Shown here piece by piece: positions 34,229-46,869 of a DNA stretch of 64,000 bases; positions within the stretch are counted from its first letter, which is position 1, and every line of letters begins with the position of its first letter. The DNA comes from Apostichopus japonicus. Taxonomy: Eukaryota; Echinodermata; Holothuroidea; Aspidochirotida; Stichopodidae. The position numbers and the translations under genes are program-made. The notes below the pieces were generated by a model. That model was not told where the DNA came from and made no database searches. It worked only from the letters and a program-made list of their open reading frames with translations. The stretch is from assembly GCF_037975245.1 (NCBI RefSeq), contig NC_092567.1, forward strand, positions 3,225,214 through 3,289,213. The letters run 5' to 3'.

Positions 34229-34489
34229 CTTAGGTCTGTAATTTTACATTCAAAATATGCATTAATTTGACTGGAAATTCTATGTAAAGGCATTAACTGG
34301 ATTACTCAGGATATAAAGGGGTGTCCAGAATATTTAAACTTGGAATGGTTAATGCTAAATTTTTGTGGCTGATTGTCTCTCTCTTGTTATCGATGTTGCA
34401 AACTTTATAATTGCTCTACGTGATGTGTATGAATCTAACGTTTATTGTATATAACTTGTTCAGTCCTATCCATACATCCTATCGAGCCA

Positions 34490-36305
34490 TCCTATCCATC
34501 ATATTCATCCATCCTTTCGACCCATCCTTTTCTTCAATCATATTCATCAATCCTGTCCTACCATCCATACTATCCATCCAGCATATCCATCAATCCTATC
34601 CATCCATCCTACCCATCCATCATATCCATCTATCCTATTCATCCATCCTACCCATCCGTCCAATCAATCAATTCATCCTATCCATCCATCCTATCCGCCC
34701 ATCCTATCCATCCATCCATCTAATCCATCCTATTCAATCCATCTAACCTATCCATCCATACTATCCATCCATCCATAAAGTCCATCAATCCAATATTATC
34801 CATCCTATCCATCCATCTTATCCATCCATCCTATCCATCCATACTATCCATCCATAATATCAATCCATCCTATTCATCCATTTTATCCATCCTATTCATC
34901 CATCCTATCCATACATTCATCCATCCAATCCATCTATCATATCCATTCATCCTATCCATCCATCCAATACATCCATTCATCTTATCCATCCTATCCATCC
35001 AACCTATCCGTCTATCTATCCATCATTTTCCATACATCCTATCCAACCATCTAATCCATCCATCCTATCCATAGTATTCATACTTTTCATCCATCCTACC
35101 CATCCATCCAATCCATCCATTAATCATCCATGCATCACATCCATCCTTTCTATCCATCTATCCTATCCATCCAATCCATCCATCCAATCCATTCTTCTAT
35201 CCATCCTATCCACCCTATCCATCCATCCATCCATTATATCAATCCATTCATCCACCCCATCCATCCATCAATCCTTTCCATCCATCCATCATATCCATCC
35301 ATCCATAATATCCATCCATCATATTCATCCTATCAATCCTATAAATCCATAATATCGATCTATTGTATCCATCCTATTTATCCATCCTATCCATCAATCA
35401 TATCCATCCATCCTATCACTCCATCATATCCAACTTATCCATCCTATCCATCCATCTTACCTATCCATCCTATTCATCCATACTATCCATTTATCCTTCC
35501 CATCCTATACATCCATCCTATCCATCCATTATATCAATCTATACTATCCATTATATCAATCCATCTTATCTATCGATCCATCCTATCCATCCAACCTACC
35601 CATCATATCAATCCATCCAATCCATCCATTCATCTTATCCATGATTCTTATCCATCCATCATATTCATCCATACTATTCATCCATCATATCCATCCTATC
35701 GATCCATTCTATCCATCAATCATATCCATCCGTTCTATCCTACCATCCATACTATCAATGATTCTTATGCATTCATCCAATTCATCCATACTATTCATCC
35801 ATTCATATCCATCCATCCTACTCATCCATCCAATCCATCCTACCCATCCATTCATCCTATCCGTGCTTCTTATCTATCCATCACATTCATACTATCCATC
35901 CATACTATCGATTCATTCTTTCCATCAATCATATTCATTCATCCTATCCTACAATCCATACTATTCACGCATCATATCAATCCATCATATCCATCCATCC
36001 TATCCATCCATCCTATCAATCAATCCAATCCATCCATTCATCCTATCCATCAATTCCATCATATCCATCAATTCCATCCTATCCATCCATCTATCATATC
36101 CTCTCTACCCTATCCATCCATCCATTTATCCATCCATCCCATCCATCCATCCTATCCATCAATCATATCCATCCATCCTATCCTGCCATCCATACTACCT
36201 TCCATCCTATCCATACATTCTATCCATCCATCATATCCAGCTTATCCGTCCATTCTATCCATCCATCATATCCATCCTATCCATCCATCCTATCCAACCA
36301 TATTC
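34490..36305. repeat. CCATCCATCCTAT-type satellite, about 1.8 kb
   Basis: Nearly continuous imperfect repetition of ATCC-derived phrases such as CCATCCATCCTATCCATC, with variants TCATAT, TCAATC and TTCATC. The base period is 4 bp with a loose 12-14 bp superstructure. Because the plus strand rarely makes stops, it yields very long frames of Y/P/S/I/H-rich repeats (for example 35130-36314, 394 codons). There is no start context, no variation consistent with coding constraint and no splice context, so these are not genes. Confidence 0.95.
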
Positions 36306-36639
36306 TTCTTATAATCTTCTTTTTTCTGCTAATAATAATTATTTTTAGATAATATTATTAATTTGGTGTATTCTCCATTTTCTTTTTAACACTTCCTTTC
36401 CGACATGGATTTTCGTGGAAAGCCAACGCATTTTGCGTTGCTGGAAAGATAAATGAATACAGGTGTGGAGAAAGTTGGCTGCTAATTGAAAGTATTTAAA
36501 AGCAGAATCCAGTAGATGTGGGCAAAAACCACACCATAAGACACATAACAGAACTACATAGCAGAAAAGACAACGTTTCCATATGTGTGGTTAGTTTACT
36601 AAATACATTTTCTACTAAAGCATTAACTGCTTCACTTAC

Positions 36640-36711
36640 CAGTTAGATATTTCTGCCAAATACTTTCAATAAGTCTGGGGTGATCAACACTTCTCGCATA
36701 ACCGATAGAAT
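36640..36711 (-). CDS. Probable upstream exon, minus strand
   Basis: A textbook exon structure: acceptor CGGTTTACAG, then 72 bp, then GTAAGTGAAG. Read in phase 1 it is fully open (SIGYARSVDHPRLIESIWQK then YLTG) and leaves phase 1, the same phase as the NLR exons 1-3. It could be an alternative N-terminal exon splicing to the DED exon, a 5' untranslated exon, or part of a neighbouring gene. The 1.8-kb satellite lies between it and exon 1. I do not recognise the peptide. Confidence 0.45.
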
Positions 36712-36857
36712 CTGTAAACCGATAGAAAAATTGAAATGATTTAATAAAGAAAGTGGCGTAAACCTACGTTGGTGAAAACCAAACCAAGTTCTTATGGTAT
36801 TTACCAATATTGAATAATTAGTAAGGTAATAAGTTTCTACTTAATGCGAATCAAAGG

Positions 36858-36912
36858 GAGGAGGGAGGAGGGAGGAGGGAGGAGTGAAGTAAGGAAGGAA
36901 GTAAGGGAGGGA
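36858..36912. repeat. GGAGGA-rich simple repeat
   Basis: Repetition of GGAGGGA units followed by AAGGAAGTAAGG. It is a purine-rich microsatellite. Confidence 0.85.
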
Positions 36913-37181
36913 GTTTTTTTTAAATTGTTATTGGGGATAAACGATTTGTACATTTATAGTAAAAGGATAATTGCCGTAACGACATCACTAATTTTGCTCA
37001 AGTTGACACATATCAGCATAAAATATCACCAAATATTGACAATGTATCTCCACTAATCAAAATGCTATTATGTGGCTTTAAGCTATATATGCAAACAATT
37101 CACAACAGTTGTGTTTGGCAATACACTTTATCCTCCGGAATAGAGGAATAGTCTTACGTAAATGCTGCAATGAGGCAGATC

Positions 37182-37256
37182 TCTCCAGAGCGAACACCAC
37201 GGCAGGAATTTGTCGCAACAGCAATACCCTTTCTGTATTTGATATAAGTATATTAT
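37182..37256 (-). other. Weak exon-like segment
   Basis: On the minus strand ATACAG precedes, and GTAAGACT follows, roughly 75 bp that can be read as KGIAVATNSCRGVRSGEICL. The donor and acceptor are plausible but not strong, and the peptide is not recognised. It might be another upstream exon of the same minus-strand transcription unit as 36640. Confidence 0.2.
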
Positions 37257-38690
37257 TCGAGGAAGAATGGCTGCCATAATATCAAGCTCAGGGAAGATGC
37301 ATCTGCATCTTCATTTGTCATATAACTCTCGCTCAATATTGTTCTCCACCAAACGTGAAACGTCTCAATTTGTTGTGCATATTTACAAGTGATATCAGGT
37401 TTTTTTTCAGCAGAACCATTTTACTATCATCCTTAATTTCAAATTTCCGTTTAAGTTTTTACGGTTGTCACACAGTGTGAAACACAATTTGATTTGCACC
37501 TAGTTTCTCCTTTCTATAGTTGTAAATAACATTACATTGTATACATACAGCCTTAGCCTATAGGTTACTATGGTAGGCTACTTTCGAGATACACTTCCTT
37601 ATTCAGCAACGATTTCTCTAGTGCGCAATCACGGAACTCGGGTGAAACTGACGGACGTATAAGTACGGGTATGTAGCTACAGTGTTAGATCACGTACTTA
37701 TTTCATATACATACGCTAAATGCTACACGAGATTGTACAAAGCTTATGCACTAAGATTTCAGGCACACAAATGCATAGTGATTTTGACAAGAACCCGTAC
37801 TAAGTGGAATTTAGTAGTATTCGACTTTCATATTACAATGGGCTTTACTTCCTCAGATTATGTTCTATTTAATATTTTATATAATTTATTGATTTTCAAG
37901 ACAGTTTTGAAGTGTCCATAGCCACTATAAATACGACGTTCTATCTTCATTATTTGCTCCCTCTCAGCAGTAAAATTACAAGATAGTCCCCTCCCTGCCG
38001 TTCTCCTTGAAAAAAGGTCAAACAAAGAGTGACACAAGGAAACCTACTTGACATATAGTTCCAAACACCAACAAAAGGTAACTTTTAATATATCTATAAA
38101 CAAAATTACACCCAATCAAAATTTGGATCGCAAATAGCTACTCTTTGCCCCAAACATTGCTTATAATTGATATAGGCATACAAGTTACGGCAGTGACGTA
38201 GTGTGAAAAATATCAATGTGTCTGAGTAGTGAGGGACAAGCGTTAATGTTAACAGATCTATCGCTATATTATTACTCTGCAATAAAACCAAATGAGTTGT
38301 AGCCTGCTAGACTGGTCTGTAACGACAGAGAGATAAATAAAGTATTGCTATAACTAGCCTAATTCTATGACCTACATGTTGGCAAATCATTTTGTATACA
38401 CAACGTTGCGCTAATAGGAACGAGCTGATATAGAATTATAACTGGGCCCATACAAGAAATCAAAAGTAACTTTAGTAATTTTGTATACGTACACTTCAAT
38501 TCGCCTGTTCCAATCTTCTCATAAAATAAAGTAAACAACGGCTCTGTGGTGTACAATAACCACTATGGATTTCTGCACACAGCTTCATCGTTGAAGTAAG
38601 TGTTTTTCAGAGTGTGTGTCATAATGCAGCACATATATATGTAGTTTAGTGAAGAGCGCAAACCCGGAAAAGATATTGTCCTTAAACACG

Positions 38691-38792
<102 letters not shown>

Positions 38793-39245
38793 CATACACA
38801 ATATCATCATAATGTGAGGTCAATAGTGTCTACCATGCGCTGGCGGTTGAACTGGCGGAAGGATGCAAAGACTATTAATCCAAACATTGCTGTTAGATAT
38901 TTATTAGAAATACTCCTAGCACGGTCATTTCCTTGCCGGGAAAATCCAAACAATATCTAAACTGATTGAATTCGGTTTCATTTTCTATTTTACCCGCTGT
39001 AAGTTTAACAATGTGTTGGAAGGATGGAAAACATATCAAAACAAAACAAAAATGGAGTAGAGCTGAAGAGGCCACTCGTATCTTTTCGTGCAAATCGAAT
39101 TAACAGAAATGGTAGCAAACATAAAGCAAAGCAATACAAAATGAGGAATAGAAAAGATAGGAGTATATTAATAAATATAAAACAAACGAAAGAATACTTG
39201 ACAAAGGAAAAGGAAAGACATGCTGTTTATATATGTAACCAATTA

Positions 39246-39860
39246 TAGCAATCCTAATATGCTACATTAGAAGTTGCTATATTTTGTTCCCCTTTATCAA
39301 GTGTAGTAATCCTAATATGCTACAATAGTATTTATCTATAGTTTTGTTCCCCTGTTTCAAGTGTAGCAATCCTAATATGCTACATTAGTGTTTACTATAG
39401 TGTTGTCTCCCTGTACCAAGTGTAGCAACCCCAACATGGTACATTAGTATTTACTATAGTTTTGTTACCCAATATCACGTGCAACAATCCTAAAATGTTA
39501 CATTAGTATTTGCTATAGTGCTGTTCCCCTGTATCAAGTGTAGCAATCCCAATATTCTACATTAGTGGTAGCTACAGTTTTGTTCCCCTGTATCAAGTGT
39601 AGCAATGCACATATTCTACATTAGTGGTAGCTATAGTTTTGTTCCCCCGTATCAACCCCAACATGCTACATTAGTAGTTGCTATAGTTTTGTTACCCAAT
39701 ATCACGCGCAGCTCTCCTAATATGCGACATTAGTATTTGCTACAGTGTTGTCTCCCTGTATCAAGTGTAGCAATCCCAATATTCTACATTAGTGGTAGCT
39801 ATATGTTTTTTTTTCTCCCCTGTACCAAGTGTAGCAACCCTAATATGCTGCAGTATTGAA
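39246..39860. repeat. 59-bp minisatellite, about 10 units
   Basis: Units contain AATCCTAATATGCTACATTA, then GTATTTGCTATAGTTTTGTT and CCCCTGTATCAAGTGTAGC. Point differences and two shortened units (about 39650-39700) are present. No coding potential. Confidence 0.9.
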
Positions 39861-40784
39861 AGTACTTTAGCTTGTTGACGGTATAACATGCACCCACAAT
39901 TAGATATATGTATTACTATGCATTATGATGCTGTCGAGCACTACTCCCTGTTTACTTTTATTCACTCATATGTGTTAATTGGATGATACTAAGTGTTCCC
40001 TATTCGACCTTTTATCCCATGCATGATGCAAAGTTACACTTTTACTAGTAGCAATTGGGACAGCACTAACCACACTTTCCGTGAAATTCGAGTTTGCTAG
40101 AGTTGTAGCCATATGACAATATACGTATCGACATAGGTGTAGGAATTTGGGGGCGGGGCTGCAGCCCATAGGAACAACACAAAATGAAATCTTAGAAAAG
40201 AGCAAAGTAAGTTAATGTCTACAACGGGGTTCGAAACAGACCTCTGATCCGAATCCAGCTATCGCTATAAATGTCTTTACTCTTTCCATTGTTTAAAATG
40301 CCCAGCCATTTTCCGTTATTTGTTTAATTTTTTAAATATTGAATCTTGTCAGCAAGAGTTTGATTAATATTAGAGATTTAATCATTGATATACTTTGCAA
40401 CCTCAAGGTCATTTTCAATTCCATTATCATTATATGTAAAAGCTTATAATTATTAACCCGGGCAGAATCCTTTCGTTTTGCCAATGATTTCCTTAATAAC
40501 ATTCCAAGTTTTCCTGAGGTCAGTCATTTATTCACAGAAAATATTCGTAAAGTTAGATTTCTTTGCTGCGCGAATACTGGTTGCCAACTTGTATTAAAAT
40601 GGTGTATTTAAGCTTGTTTGAAGGAGTGCAGCTGTAAAGATATGCTTTGTAGTTACAGAACGAACAATATCAGAAGTAATCCATGGAACGACTTTCTGAG
40701 ATCTCTTAATTGTGTGACCTGTAAGTGAATAATGTTTACTACAGAAAGAATTAACATATGGTACATAAATTACACTCCATGTCC

Positions 40785-41640
40785 TCTAACTGTAAGTGCC
40801 AATATTCTTCATAGGCCTACATAGCTTACATTATACAGACACCTGATGTCCTCTAATGTTCAAGAATACATACATTATAATACCAGTATCTGTCCTCTAA
40901 CTGTATGTGTCAGTATACTAAATAGGCCTCGTAACTTACATTATAGAGACAACTGATGTCCTCTAATGTTCAAGAATACATACACTAAAATACCAGTGTC
41001 TGTCCTCTAACTGTATGTGCCATATGCTACATTAATTGCACTACATGTCATCTAACTCTTAGTGCCAGTATACTTCATAGGCCTAAATAACTTATATGAT
41101 ACAGACACCTGATGTCCTCTAATGTTCAAGAATACATATATTATAATACCAGTTTCTGTCCTCTAACTGTATGTGTCAGTTTACTTAATAGACCTACATA
41201 ACTTACATTATAGAGACATCTGATGTCCTCTAGTGTTGAAGAATGCATACATGATAATACCAGTATCTGTCCTCTTACTGTATGTGCCATATGCTACATT
41301 AATTGCACTACCTGTCTTCTAACTCTTAGTCCCAGTATACTTCATAGGCCTACATAACTTATATGATACAGACACCTGATGTCCTCTAATGTTCAAGAAT
41401 ACATATGTTATAATACCAGTTTCTGTCCTCTAACTGTATGTACCAGTATACTAAATAGGCCAACAAAACTTACATTAAACAGACACCTGATGTCCTCTAA
41501 TGTTAAAGAATACATACATTATAACACCAGTATCTGTCCTCTAACTGTATGTACCATATGCTACATAAATTACACTTCCTGCCCTCTAACTCTTAGTGCC
41601 AGTATACTTCATAGGCCTACATAATTTACTATATGTGTAT
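40785..41640. repeat. Minisatellite with 266-bp higher-order period
   Basis: The anchor GATGTCCTCTA recurs at 40845, 40955, 41111, 41222, 41378 and 41489. Spacing alternates 110, 156, 111, 156, 111, which gives a higher-order unit of about 266 bp made of a short and a long variant. Both contain GTCCTCTAACTGTATGTGCC and ATAGGCCTACATAACTTA phrases. Small frames inside are artefacts. Confidence 0.9.
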
Positions 41641-43235
41641 CCTTGCACCGTAGGTACCACGTCTACTCATAATTTACAATGTCAAAGTATTTACAATAAT
41701 ATATATATACTTAAAACTGCAGTTTGTGTTGAAAATCTGCTTATTTAACACTAACTGGTAAGGACGTACAATAAAAAGAAGCTTAATAACCCTTACTAAA
41801 ATTTGCCAAATAAACTAGGATATTGGATATAAGAGCGTTTAGTTTATGGAAAAACCAAGCTCGTGAACTAGTTGGAATATTCATGTACCATGTCTGTTTC
41901 GGACCTGAACACTGATTGGTTACGAAATATGAATGTGAACGATTCTAGTATAATAACAAAGCCGAAACTTGTTTGTGAAATTTCCGGAATCTACACTATT
42001 TAATGGAGAGTTCATAGTTCCTATGATTCATAACCAGTGATGTCGTCAGGAGCTTTATCTCAGGGGGCACTGCTGGGGCACCAATGTCTACTAGAGAAGG
42101 GCAACACATTTAATCACCAATAGAGAAGGTGCATGGTGTTTTAATGCTTTAATGGTGGGACTCGGGGGGGGGGGGGTGATTTTAATTTTGTACGGAGAAG
42201 TGCCCATGCAGCCTGTACTATTGCCTCTAAATGTATGTACCTTAATACAAATTTACCTGTCCAGCATATGTTGTTATAGGAACAAGACGAGTGTCTTCAG
42301 CAGATGTGGGACAATACCAAATACAGGACGGACAGCAAAAAATGTCAGGTACATACTGAGTCTGATACTACAGACATATTTGGTCATCGGATGAAAATAA
42401 TCCTTTACAACACTACGAGTTACACTAAACGTGTGTCAAACACGTAACCGACTGCACTAACGTTCAACTCTTAATTAAAATATACGTATTACTTCTCTAA
42501 TTACATTACAATGTCACATAGTCACGGGTTTTATGTACAATGCAATATATTACAAGCACAAAAAGGCCCCATGCAGCAGTTTTTGTTGTTTAACTGTAAC
42601 TTAATAAGGTAACATATGTTGTAATATTGCAGTTGTAATTAAACAAATTAATGAAATGAAGTGTTATTCATAGTACAATACAGTTACTTTACAATATTGT
42701 ACAGTTTCATATCAGTTTCAGCTTGTATCACGATATAAATGTTATAAAACACATGTAACTATATCATGTATTCATTTCACTATATGGAACAAACTACGTC
42801 ACGGTCATTTGACATCATTATAGTTGATTTGAAATCAAACAGCTCCTCTTGTAATGTACAACATACACTGAACATACGAAGCAAACCTACGTTAACGGTA
42901 GAAACTAACGTTACCTCGCTCTGTAGTCTAATACTGTGATTTATTTTTATTTTTTGGTATACAAATTGGCTAGAAATGGAATTTGTTCTCCTTGATGGTC
43001 AATTTAATCTTACCTCTACTCTAATTTTCTCTCCTGGAACTATTTCGTTAACTTTCCAGACTCTAAAATTTGACATTAAAAATGCCGGAACGGTTCATCA
43101 TGTTTATCCCTGTTACGATGTGATACAATGTAATCCACATACACACACAATATGGAATGAAACAACATGTCTTCATTACTTCCTGTTGAATCATTAGTTT
43201 CCTGTTTCGAGAAGTTTCCATTTCTAAATAAATGA

Positions 43236-43239
<4 letters not shown>

Positions 43240-43311
<72 letters not shown>

Positions 43312-43342
43312 TTGTGTGTGTATATATATATATGTGTATATA

Positions 43343-43408
<66 letters not shown>

Positions 43409-43446
43409 CGGTATATATATATATACGGTATATATATATATATATA
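43240..43446. repeat. Compound AT/GT microsatellite
   Basis: An AT run, a GTGTGTGTGTTTGTGTGTGT interruption at about 43301-43320, more AT with TATG variants, and two ATATACGGTATATA units near 43405-43435. Frames through it are Tyr/Ile repeats and are not genes. Confidence 0.97.
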
Positions 43447-44428
43447 AACTTATAAGTCAATACACACTGACTGATCTAGTGTATAACCTTTTGTGGGCTC
43501 AATGGATACGCCATTGTGTGCAATACAGTGTCTAGCTTGAAACAACAACATGGGATGTTCACATCGATTCCTGAGTATATTTAATTACCTTTATTCATCC
43601 GGTATCCCAATATAATCACTATTAGTTTCGATAACAGAAATCGGACAATCCCGACCATCTTGAGATCAGTTTTGAATAAGCAAACGAGTAGCTAACAGAC
43701 TGTATATCACAATTTTATAACTTGATAATCGACAATCAAAGACGTGGACTTGAACAAGCATGCAGTAGTGATTAGAAGTTAGAAAGTTGTGTATGTACTA
43801 TGATATAGGTATGGTATGATATGGAAGGCTAGACTTAACGAGGATAACATTAAAGATGATTAAAGCCCTTGGTAATGACTGGAAAGTTCTACACTGCCAG
43901 CGTCTAAATCTGAATATTTTCTTTGTGGAGGATTTTAAGTCGACCCGTAATGATATATCGAGATGATTTACCTCCAAACTCTCTGTATTCGTAGTTACTT
44001 TACACAAAGCTGAATAAACGATATAAATGCCTTTCTACGAACTGAATTCGTAACATGTTGTGTTAGGTCCCTCTTTATGATGATCAAGTATATTTTGTTG
44101 CAAGTGTACATCAGTAAAGCGATAAAATAGCTTTACAATAATGTAGCCTGGAGTCTTCTTCATAACTGACCTCTAGTCTTACTAAAATTTACGTGATAGG
44201 AATAGCTGTGGTAGTAACTTACAAGTCGACAATTCAACACAATGAAAGTAATATAGCAACCAAAAAACTTAGTAAACGTACATCCATTAATAAATTGAGC
44301 TCATTGGTACAATCGTAGAATCCCCGGATCTATCAACAATTGTAGCAAATGTGTTGATTCTGTGGGTTCGTTGCTTTAAAAAAATTCAAATTTTGGTACC
44401 ATTTACGATTTGTGCAAACATTTTAAGG

Positions 44429-44467
44429 ATATATCATTTAAATATATCATTTAAATATATCATTTAA
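44429..44467. repeat. 13-bp triplicated AT-rich repeat
   Basis: ATATATCATTTAA occurs three times head to tail. Confidence 0.9.
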
Positions 44468-45673
44468 AGGTGGGCGCTTAAACCCAGTCTTGCAATTACG
44501 TGCTGTCGAAGTTTCCAAACGTACTGAAAGTTTGCTTTGCCTTTACGACTAATACTCACAGTGTGATATACATTTTTTCAACGGTTCAGGATTCATGTTT
44601 GCCTGCAACTAAGGACGTCGATGGGTTTATATTTCAACGCAGACGATCATTTTCTATAACAAAAATATCTAGATCTCTTGATATCAAATTAAATATAAAA
44701 ATCACATCAGTTAAACAGACAACAATTTAACAGATGAAGCAAACATAATTTTATGGTAACTTATCCAAATGCAAAATCTGAAATTAACATCTTGTCGCTA
44801 TTATAACGCAAGTGAGCATTTCATTGTGTAACCCGTGATGTTATTTGATAAACGTAATGGAACTGTACTTAATAGTTACTTTCATTTTGAGGTCAATCTG
44901 AACGCTTCCCTTCTTACCTTATCACATTGTTGAGGTACTCTCGATAAGGAAGTAATTTAGCTACGTAAGTGCTGTCTGAGCGCGATTTCAAAGAAAAGGC
45001 GGATATTTAAGGTCAATCGATATAAAGGTTACATTCGTAGTCATAAACAGATTGTGCGCTTGAATCCAGCTAATTCACTTTTATTTTGCATCGACCAAAT
45101 ATTACGTTATGTTCTGCGTATATAATAAGCCGTGTGAATCATAGCAGTATTACCATTCTCGGATGTACACTAAATATGCTGGGCCTATGTGCATATTACC
45201 ATGGTTTTTATGCAATTTTTATTCTTTACCTTTTACCTAATTCTCTATCTGCGAAATTGGGTGGCCAAAATAAAAATCACTTCCATGGGAACATTGCCTT
45301 GAAAAAGAATTTGACCCAAGCAGCAGCGCAAAAAACGCCACTGTCTCTGTATTGTCAAATGTGGAAACGGGTTGGCAATTTAATTAAACGGTCTCCGCGG
45401 CACTCAAAGGCGGAGGCAACGTTCAGTTTATGTTCACATGGTTATCCCTGATCCCTGGAGTGTGTTCCGAAATGATTCACACGTGAGTGACGTGTATGGT
45501 AGAATGAATATCACAGTATTTAGAAACAATTTGCATTTTGACTGAAACTTACAACATGTTTTGTTACGCCTACGCGACCAATCGCGATGTGTTTCTTGGG
45601 TTAGGTACATTCAACACATAACAGCCTAGTAGTCTATATACGTGTGTGTTTCCGTAGTGGGCTCATAGGCCCG

Positions 45674-46232
45674 AGGTGACCAGACATCCCCGATTTTCGG
45701 GGACAGTCCCCGATAACAGTGTGTTGTCCCCGATGAACAAGTGTCCCCGAAAATGTCCCCGATTCGTCAAAATGTTCAGGAATTTCGAAAATATCCCACA
45801 TTACTAGTAAAATAATTGTAAAAACAAAATTTAGTCAAGTGTGCAGTCGCAGAACGGAACTTATAACCAGTATTTCAGGTGAGCCAGTGTAAAGTGGAAA
45901 CACTGTTAAAAAGATCGATCTAGCCTAGCACTATTTGGACCGTATAAATGGCAACTACGGCGACACAATGACACTTATAGTGTGAGCATGAGCAAATCAC
46001 AAGCTCTCAAAGAACCACGTAAAGTAAGTGGATTTCATTTAAGAAAAAGCTACATTTTTGAAAATACAATTGATTTAAAAAGTGCTTCAAAGTATCACCA
46101 TTTTACATCTAAGCACCTTAGGCACTTGAAACTTTTCTAAAGGGGAGGGGGACAGCCCCTCCCCTTAGCCCCTCCCCCATATCAGTCACGCAATAAATGT
46201 CTCCGATTTCAGTCACGAAAATATGGTCACCT
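45674..46232. mobile_element. TIR element with AGGTGACCA ends, 559 bp
   Basis: AGGTGACCA at 45674 and TGGTCACCT ending at 46232 are exact inverses. The left subterminal region holds several GTCCCCGA units (45692-45765), partly in inverted arrangement as TCCCCGATTTTCGGGGA. The right side has related TCTCCGATTTCAGTCACG text. The flanks show no convincing target duplication. No transposase is visible, and the superfamily is probably hAT by terminal style. Confidence 0.6.
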
Positions 46233-46799
46233 TAGCTGAGGCTGAGTCTGTAATAAGTTCGCAGACAGTCATCAGAATAGGCGAATTAACATTCGCTAGA
46301 CTGTTTGAGTGAGCCCTAGAAAGTGCAAAAGAAGGGCCCGCAGGGGGAATGATAACATCTTTTGTTGAATGGGGGGGGGGGTTACACTCCCAGGCAAGTC
46401 AGATATCATGCTGATCATCTCTGAATACTGACAGAAAGAGCATAGTCTATTCAGATTTTTAAAGAGAATTATCGATGACTTTTTCAGTGATCAGTTTTAT
46501 CGTTAATAATACCTATGTGGAAATAACATAAAACGTCAGCTAACTAGAGTGACCATCTGTACCCTACATTGCTGACACAATACCCAATTTGCCACAGTTT
46601 GTCATGCAAACTGTTTGGTATGTATTTTGTACTAGCTTAGTCTGCCCCACCAATCAGACCCTTCGCCTCCCCCCCTTTGCCCCCCCCCCCGGATGGAAAA
46701 GTCTGGCTACGCCACTGTTGTGGGGGTATGACGTGCTTACCGAGAGTGACAACTATTATTGCTCGATACAGGTGGCAGTTGCCAACAGTGGAATTAAAA

Positions 46800-46865
46800 C
46801 CTTTACCGGTTTCGAACCTCTTGCCTTAGAAGCGTAGCTTTACCTACAAACCTGTAGGCGGTGTA
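46800..46865 (-). repeat. Possible tRNA-like (SINE) fragment
   Basis: The minus strand contains AAGAGGTTCGAAACCGG, a good RNA polymerase III B box, preceded by CTACGCTTCTAAGGC, as in a tRNA anticodon arm. The 5' half and a full cloverleaf are not evident, so a SINE fragment is more likely than a tRNA gene. Confidence 0.3.
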
Positions 46866-46869
46866 TTGA

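Noticed and set aside
35130-36314. 394-codon plus-strand frame rich in Tyr-Pro-Ser-Ile-His
   Set aside because: It is a direct translation of the ATCC-type satellite; overlapping frames are equally open, so there is no sign of coding constraint.
40205-40275. Possible tRNA gene (GGTTCGAAAC-like text)
   Set aside because: A B-box-like sequence is present on either strand but no A box or acceptor-stem pairing was found at tRNA spacing.
39246-41640. CRISPR-like regular repeats
   Set aside because: Repeats are contiguous minisatellite units without unique spacers, and the DNA is eukaryotic.
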